The translations under genes and the position numbers were made by a program. From Rhinopomastus cyanomelas (taxonomy: Eukaryota; Chordata; Aves; Bucerotiformes; Rhinopomastidae), in the NCBI GenBank assembly GCA_013400115.1, contig VXBP01000349.1:248001-312000 (forward strand): 64,000 nt of DNA, given 5' to 3'. The notes beneath the pieces were generated by a model that did no database searches, was not told where the DNA came from, and was given only the letters and a program-made list of their open reading frames with translations. This document shows, piece by piece, positions 54,001-60,000 of this stretch. Positions within the stretch are counted from its first letter, which is position 1. Each line of letters begins with the position of its first letter.

Positions 54001-57000
54001 TCAAGTACTAAATTTTTTGGGTCTCTTTTCCTGTCAACCTATATGGACTACTGACTGAAATGCTGATCCACCTGCAACCAACCTGCGTGCTGAGATACTC
54101 TCTACATTCACACAATAAACTCAAATACACTTCTGGACCTCTGAGTCACTCTTTGTGACTATCTGACAGATTTCATGCACTGACCACAGAACTACACAAC
54201 AACACCTACCACTCCATGGCCATAAAGCAATTAAAGCCACCTTTTAATTGCTGCAAATGTTAAGTAAGCCAAAGAGAATAACTACCTTATATTAGAAACA
54301 CCAGGTAGTAATTTACTTACCCAGGAAAGGAACGTGAGTGGATCCAAAAAAATAGGTCCTTGAGCAGGCCAGAGGTCCCTTTGGAGATACACACTGCACT
54401 ACCTAGTTGTCAGCATTAACGAGACACAAAACATACCTTAGTAAAGAAGTATCAGCGCAACAACTAACGATAAGCTGAGTTCCCCTTCTAGCCACTGACA
54501 TACTACAGGAACTGTTACAACACAGACTTTACTGGATTGTTTGAAAAAGCAACTTACGTTTTCAAGGGTCTAGCTCAACTTTTGACTTGACCTGAATGGT
54601 TGAAAGACTTTGGAAAGGAGATGAGATCTGACTTCCGTAAGCGTTAAGCAATTTTCTATGGCAACTGCTCTTTTCATGAAGAGAGAAGTGTGTCAGGTTC
54701 CCACAACTACATTTGCACTTGGTCTTATTTACTATTTTCATGAGACCCTATTAAAACAGTAACACCTGTACCTGTACAAAACCACCTTTTGAAGAGTAGT
54801 GTCAGAATCAGAGGACAAACAGATGGAGCAAGTACATCAGAATAAAACTGTACTTGCACTCTGAAATAAATAAATGGTCTTAGTAGGAAAGTTAAGGAGA
54901 GAAAAGCAAAATTTGAAGAGTTTTTACAGAAATAGGAGTGGAGAGAGAAGCAAATGGAGGATGAGATTTCACCAGGGTGCTAAAACAATCCTTTCTCAGG
55001 CTTTTGACACATGCGGGGTGTTCAGAATGCCCACGTCCATCCAGCCCTAAGGCAACTTATGCATGAAATGTTGTCACCACAAGTTCATGAACTCATTCCC
55101 TCAATCATCCGTTCACTCCATGATGACCTGAACTCAACCACATCCATCTCCTCAGCAGCAGCACAGACTCTGGACTCGCACAGCTGATGGACAATCCCAG
55201 AGCCCAGGGAATCGGGCTGTCAGGGAGAACTACGCAACACAATCTGCACGCTACCTCTCCTCCTTCGCTGCGAGTTACCTCCTGGATGCGCCAAGCCAGA
55301 GGGTGCGAGTTCCCTGGGGTCGCTTCCCCAGTTATGTCCGCTGCGCAGCAGCGCAACAAGCCATCGACCTCATCACATGTTTTAAAACTAAGTTTTTACT
55401 TGAAAACGGAAACAAGTTAATCTTACAACTTGATCTTAACATTCTGTGAGCACCAGTAAAAGTGTAGGCAGAGCTTCACAAACCTTGCGAGTCGCTGAAG
55501 TGTGGATACATCGAAGTATGTGTCCAGCCACAAAATCATTATAATCTCTTTTTAAGAAATGGCCAAACAATTCTGGTTAAAAGAGCACCCGTGTGTCAGA
55601 GTTGAGCACATCATATGCTACCAATCGGAAGAAATTCACTTAGCAGCTAGGACAAACAGCCTCACGTTTCCCTCTCCCCCCATCCCACAAAGGAAAAAGG
55701 TGTTTTAAGTTATTCAGCAGCCCCAGATTAAGTCCATAAAAATCTACGGAATTCCAGCCTTACCATGTGCTTGGCAGTGCTCCCACCAAGGCCAGTGTTT
55801 CGAACAAGGTGTCCCTCTGATGGAAAGTTAAAGTTGGCAGAGTTCAAGTTCTCCTTCGTTGAGTGGCTACCAAAGAGAACAAAGGGCTGCCTGCTAGGGC
55901 TAAGGAGAAAAGAGGGCCATCAGAACCAAAATACTGGAAGAAAATTTAGAGACACCTGAAACCAAAGCTATCAAGTCTGAAAGACAGATGACTGAGTTAC
56001 TCACGAAAAGAGTAGTAGAAAACCCTCAAAAAATGACTACAGTTGCAGAAATCTTCCCATTGAAAAGACCAAGTTTCAAAGGAAAAAAAAAGNTCTCAAA
56101 ACACTTGGTTCTGCAACACATGACAAAGAACCTTCCTCTTGCCGTTAAAATTCTGTGCTGAAATAACAGAAAGCTGAGCTGTGCTGCCCAGCTTATGTTG
56201 GGCAAGATTTGGGGTTTAAAATGCCCTGCTTTAAAGCACTGGCCTTCATAGTTTAATGGGGTTTGAGTATCATATCAGTAGGACCAACATCTTCAAGCAT
56301 AGCTGTCCTGTGTCATAAGCCTTTGAGTTACTTCAGATGTAGAAATTCATAGAATAGTTTAAATTGGAAATTATCTTCAAGATCATAAAGTCCAACCATT
56401 AACCCAGCTGTCCCAAGGCCACCACTAAACCACAGCCTTAAGGCTCCAGATAGCCAGAACTTTGAAACACATCCAGGGATGGAGATTCAATCTCCTCCCT
56501 GGTCAGCCTGTTCCAAGACCAGACAACCCTTNCAAATGCTATTGGAAGGGGGGGTTTCCCCTTATGTTTTTAATTAAACTGCCTTGAAAAGCTGATTGGA
56601 TTAAAATTTACCATTGTGAAAACTTCTGAAATGACAATTCTGGAATTAAAGCTATTTTGGTTTTAGTTCTGGCTTTGGGCCCAAGACTCAGCTAGAGAGG
56701 TCAAGGTTTTTCTTCTCATTACTTAGATGCAAACAACACTGAGTGCTGAAAACAATAAAGGACATTGAACTCCACTGTCTAATGCCAAATAAAAAGGAGT
56801 CGGCAGAGACACTCGAGTAGCTAAGCAACATGATTTATCTCAAAACACTTGGTTCTGCAACACATGACAAAGAACCTTCCTCTTGCCGTTAAAATTCTGT
56901 GCTGAAATAACAGAAAGCTGAGCTGTGCTGCCCAGCTTATGTTGGGCAAGATTTGGGGTTTAAAATGCCCTGCTTTAAAGCACTGGCCTTCATAGTTTAA

Positions 57001-60000
57001 TGGGGTTTGAGTATCATATCAGTAGGACCAACATCTTCAAGCATAGCTGTCCTGTGTCATAAGCCTTTGAGTTACTTCAGATGTAGAAATTCATAGAATA
57101 GTTTAAATTGGAAATTATCTTCAAGATCATAAAGTCCAACCATTAACCCAGCTGTCCCAAGGCCACCACTAAACCACAGCCTTAAGGCTCCAGATAGCCA
57201 GAACTTTGAAACACATCCAGGGATGGAGATTCAATCTCCTCCCTGGTCAGCCTGTTCCAAGACCAGACAACCCTTTCCAGGAATAAGTTTTTCCTCCTAA
57301 CTACAGCAATAATCTGATGAAAAGTCAGCTTATCCTTCCCAAAAGTGCTCTGATGTGTTTCTCTGAGATGTGACACACCGAGATCATCCCAAGGAAAATT
57401 GTTAAGCATTGTGACAGAGATATGAATGTAACAGATCAAGGTACTAGTGACACCACAATTTCACAGGGAAGAATGAGTAATACCTGTTATCTGTGATATG
57501 GCTTGAGATCATTCCATGGCTGAAATAACTTCTGAAAGGCTGTAAAAAAATCGTTTACAAAAAGCCCTCGTTAACAAGTAAATGCACAGAAGCGCAAGAC
57601 AGAGAATCACAGAATGGGTTGGGTTGGAAGGGACCCTCAAAGACCATCCCCCTCCAGTGACCAGGAACATCTGCAACTAGAGCAGGCTGCTCAGAGCCCC
57701 AAGGTCCAACCTGGCCTGGGACAGTTCCAGGGATGGGGCTTCTCCCACCCTCTCTGGGCAGCCTGGGCCAAATGAAATACTTGTTCCTTATCTCTAGTCT
57801 GAATCTCCCTCTTGCAGTTTAAAACTATCACCCCTCACCCTATCACAACAGCCCCTGCTACAAAGTCCCTCCTCTTTCTTATCAGCCCTTTTAAGTATTA
57901 GAAAGCTGACAAAACCCAACAAAATCAAACCCCAACGCTGAATAATTGTCACTCATATGACAGCAGCATTTAAAGGGTTACTGAAGCAGGTTTACCTCCC
58001 CCGCCTGAGACTCTGACAGTTCCAGAATGAATGGAACTTCAGTATCAAAATTAGCAAAGAAGTTGGTCCACTGGTGCTCGAAAAGCCTTAAATCCTAGAA
58101 GAAAAAATGTTATACATTATTTAGTGATACTAGTGTTAGAGCAGAGAAAAGAAGTCACAGGTCACACTGAGCAAACCCCCACTACTTAAACATTTTTTAA
58201 AATATAAGAGCCTGCTGAAGTTTACAAGGTAAAACCTTGCACTGGTAAAAAAAGCTGTAAATGGAAAGAAAATACCAGGAACAACTCAGTAAAGCAGGAA
58301 AAAATGGATTATGAGTATAGGTCGAGTCTTAAATCTAAATTTTTAAAATCAGAGAATCAATAACAAGGATAAACATCTATCAGCTTCAAATGCTCTTTCA
58401 GATCATAGAAATCCATCCTCTTTGAAGAAAATAGTAATTTTTAGAATAATTAATTTATATGAAACCAGTGTGGGATGAAAACCCAATTCAATAAGTGTAT
58501 TTTTTCAGGAAACCCAAAGTGAATGTAACAGCCACTTTCAGGTTTAAAACTTCAAACTAGGAGGAGAAAGGTTTAAAACTTCAAACTAGGAGGAGAAAGG
58601 TTTAAAACTTCAAACTAGGAGGAGAAAGTCTGATTCAGGGTTGACTTAAGAGTTTAAAAGAGCTACTGGTTTTTTATCAATACACGATCCTCCCTGATGA
58701 TAAAAACCAAGTTGGAAATTGATAAAAAATAAAGAACAAAATACTTTATGGGTTGCTTTCTCCTCTCTCACTGAGACCAGATCACGGCATGAGAACGAGG
58801 AATCGCTTCAGCGTTTGTACTTCACAACACATCAGAGTGGCCACTGTGTGTCACTGTCACCCACTTACAGCAGCAACAACACAGCGGTTTTCTTCTTGAA
58901 GAACTGGCTGCAGGTTAAAGTGGATTTATTTTTCCTCTACCTTTGCTGCAAAAGGAGGAACTTCATGCATTTTCTAACAGTCCTATGACTTCTTAGAAAA
59001 ACCTTTAGGAGAATTTCAGGCAAATTGAAGGAGCTGGTTTAATGTGACACAAGCCAGTAGGTGATTCAGGATACCTGCCATTACCTCAAAGAGAAGATTC
59101 TCCAAGGAAACCGGATCCATCTTGCTGTAAGTCTTCCACAAATCAACGCTGACATCCATCAACTGAAAAAGATTTTAAACACACATCTGTGAAACACGCT
59201 GTGAAGAACACCACCAGTTCCAGTTGCAGCTGCACTGAACAGTGGCAGCACACTGCCCAGTTTAACCATCCTCCTCAACTCTGGGTTCAGGGATGTCATT
59301 ACTCAATTTTGTGATGCAAGCCAGGCAGGAATTCCCAGACATCACTTCCATTCATCTATCATAGAATTATAAGGGATTGGAAGGGACCTCGAAAGATCAT
59401 CTAGTCCGATCCCCCTGACACAGCAGGATCACCTAGACCAATCAGTAAATGGTCTGGGATACTCTTACTACAGAAGTCAGAGTTGCTCAAGATGCTGCAA
59501 GATCAACTGTCCTTAAAAACACAAATAAAACATTCATAGAATCATTTAGGTTGGAAAAGTCATTTAAGATCATCAAGTCACCCAGACTGACTGTATGACT
59601 TGGTCTACGTGATCCTGCTGTGACAGGGGGATTGGACTAGATGATCTTTCGAGGTCCCTTCCAATCCCTTATAATTCTATGATTCGTTACTGGGGTTCTC
59701 ATCATTAGATTATATTCAGATCTAACAGCAAAGAATCACAGGATCATCTAGGTTGGAAAAGACCTTTAAAATTTAGTCCAACCATCAACCTAACTAGATG
59801 GCAGAGCAGATGGAAAGTCAGCCTGAGGAGCCCTTTAAAAGGCAGAAATACTGCTTTATAGATGGTTGTCATAGATCCCAAGTGTTCATCCTTCCACAGT
59901 CTGGTGACACAGAGCTGCTGCAGAGCAGACAACCCAGCACAAGCAGTGACGTTAGAAGTGGAGAATGCCACCTCCCACTTGAAATGCCTCTACGATTTGA

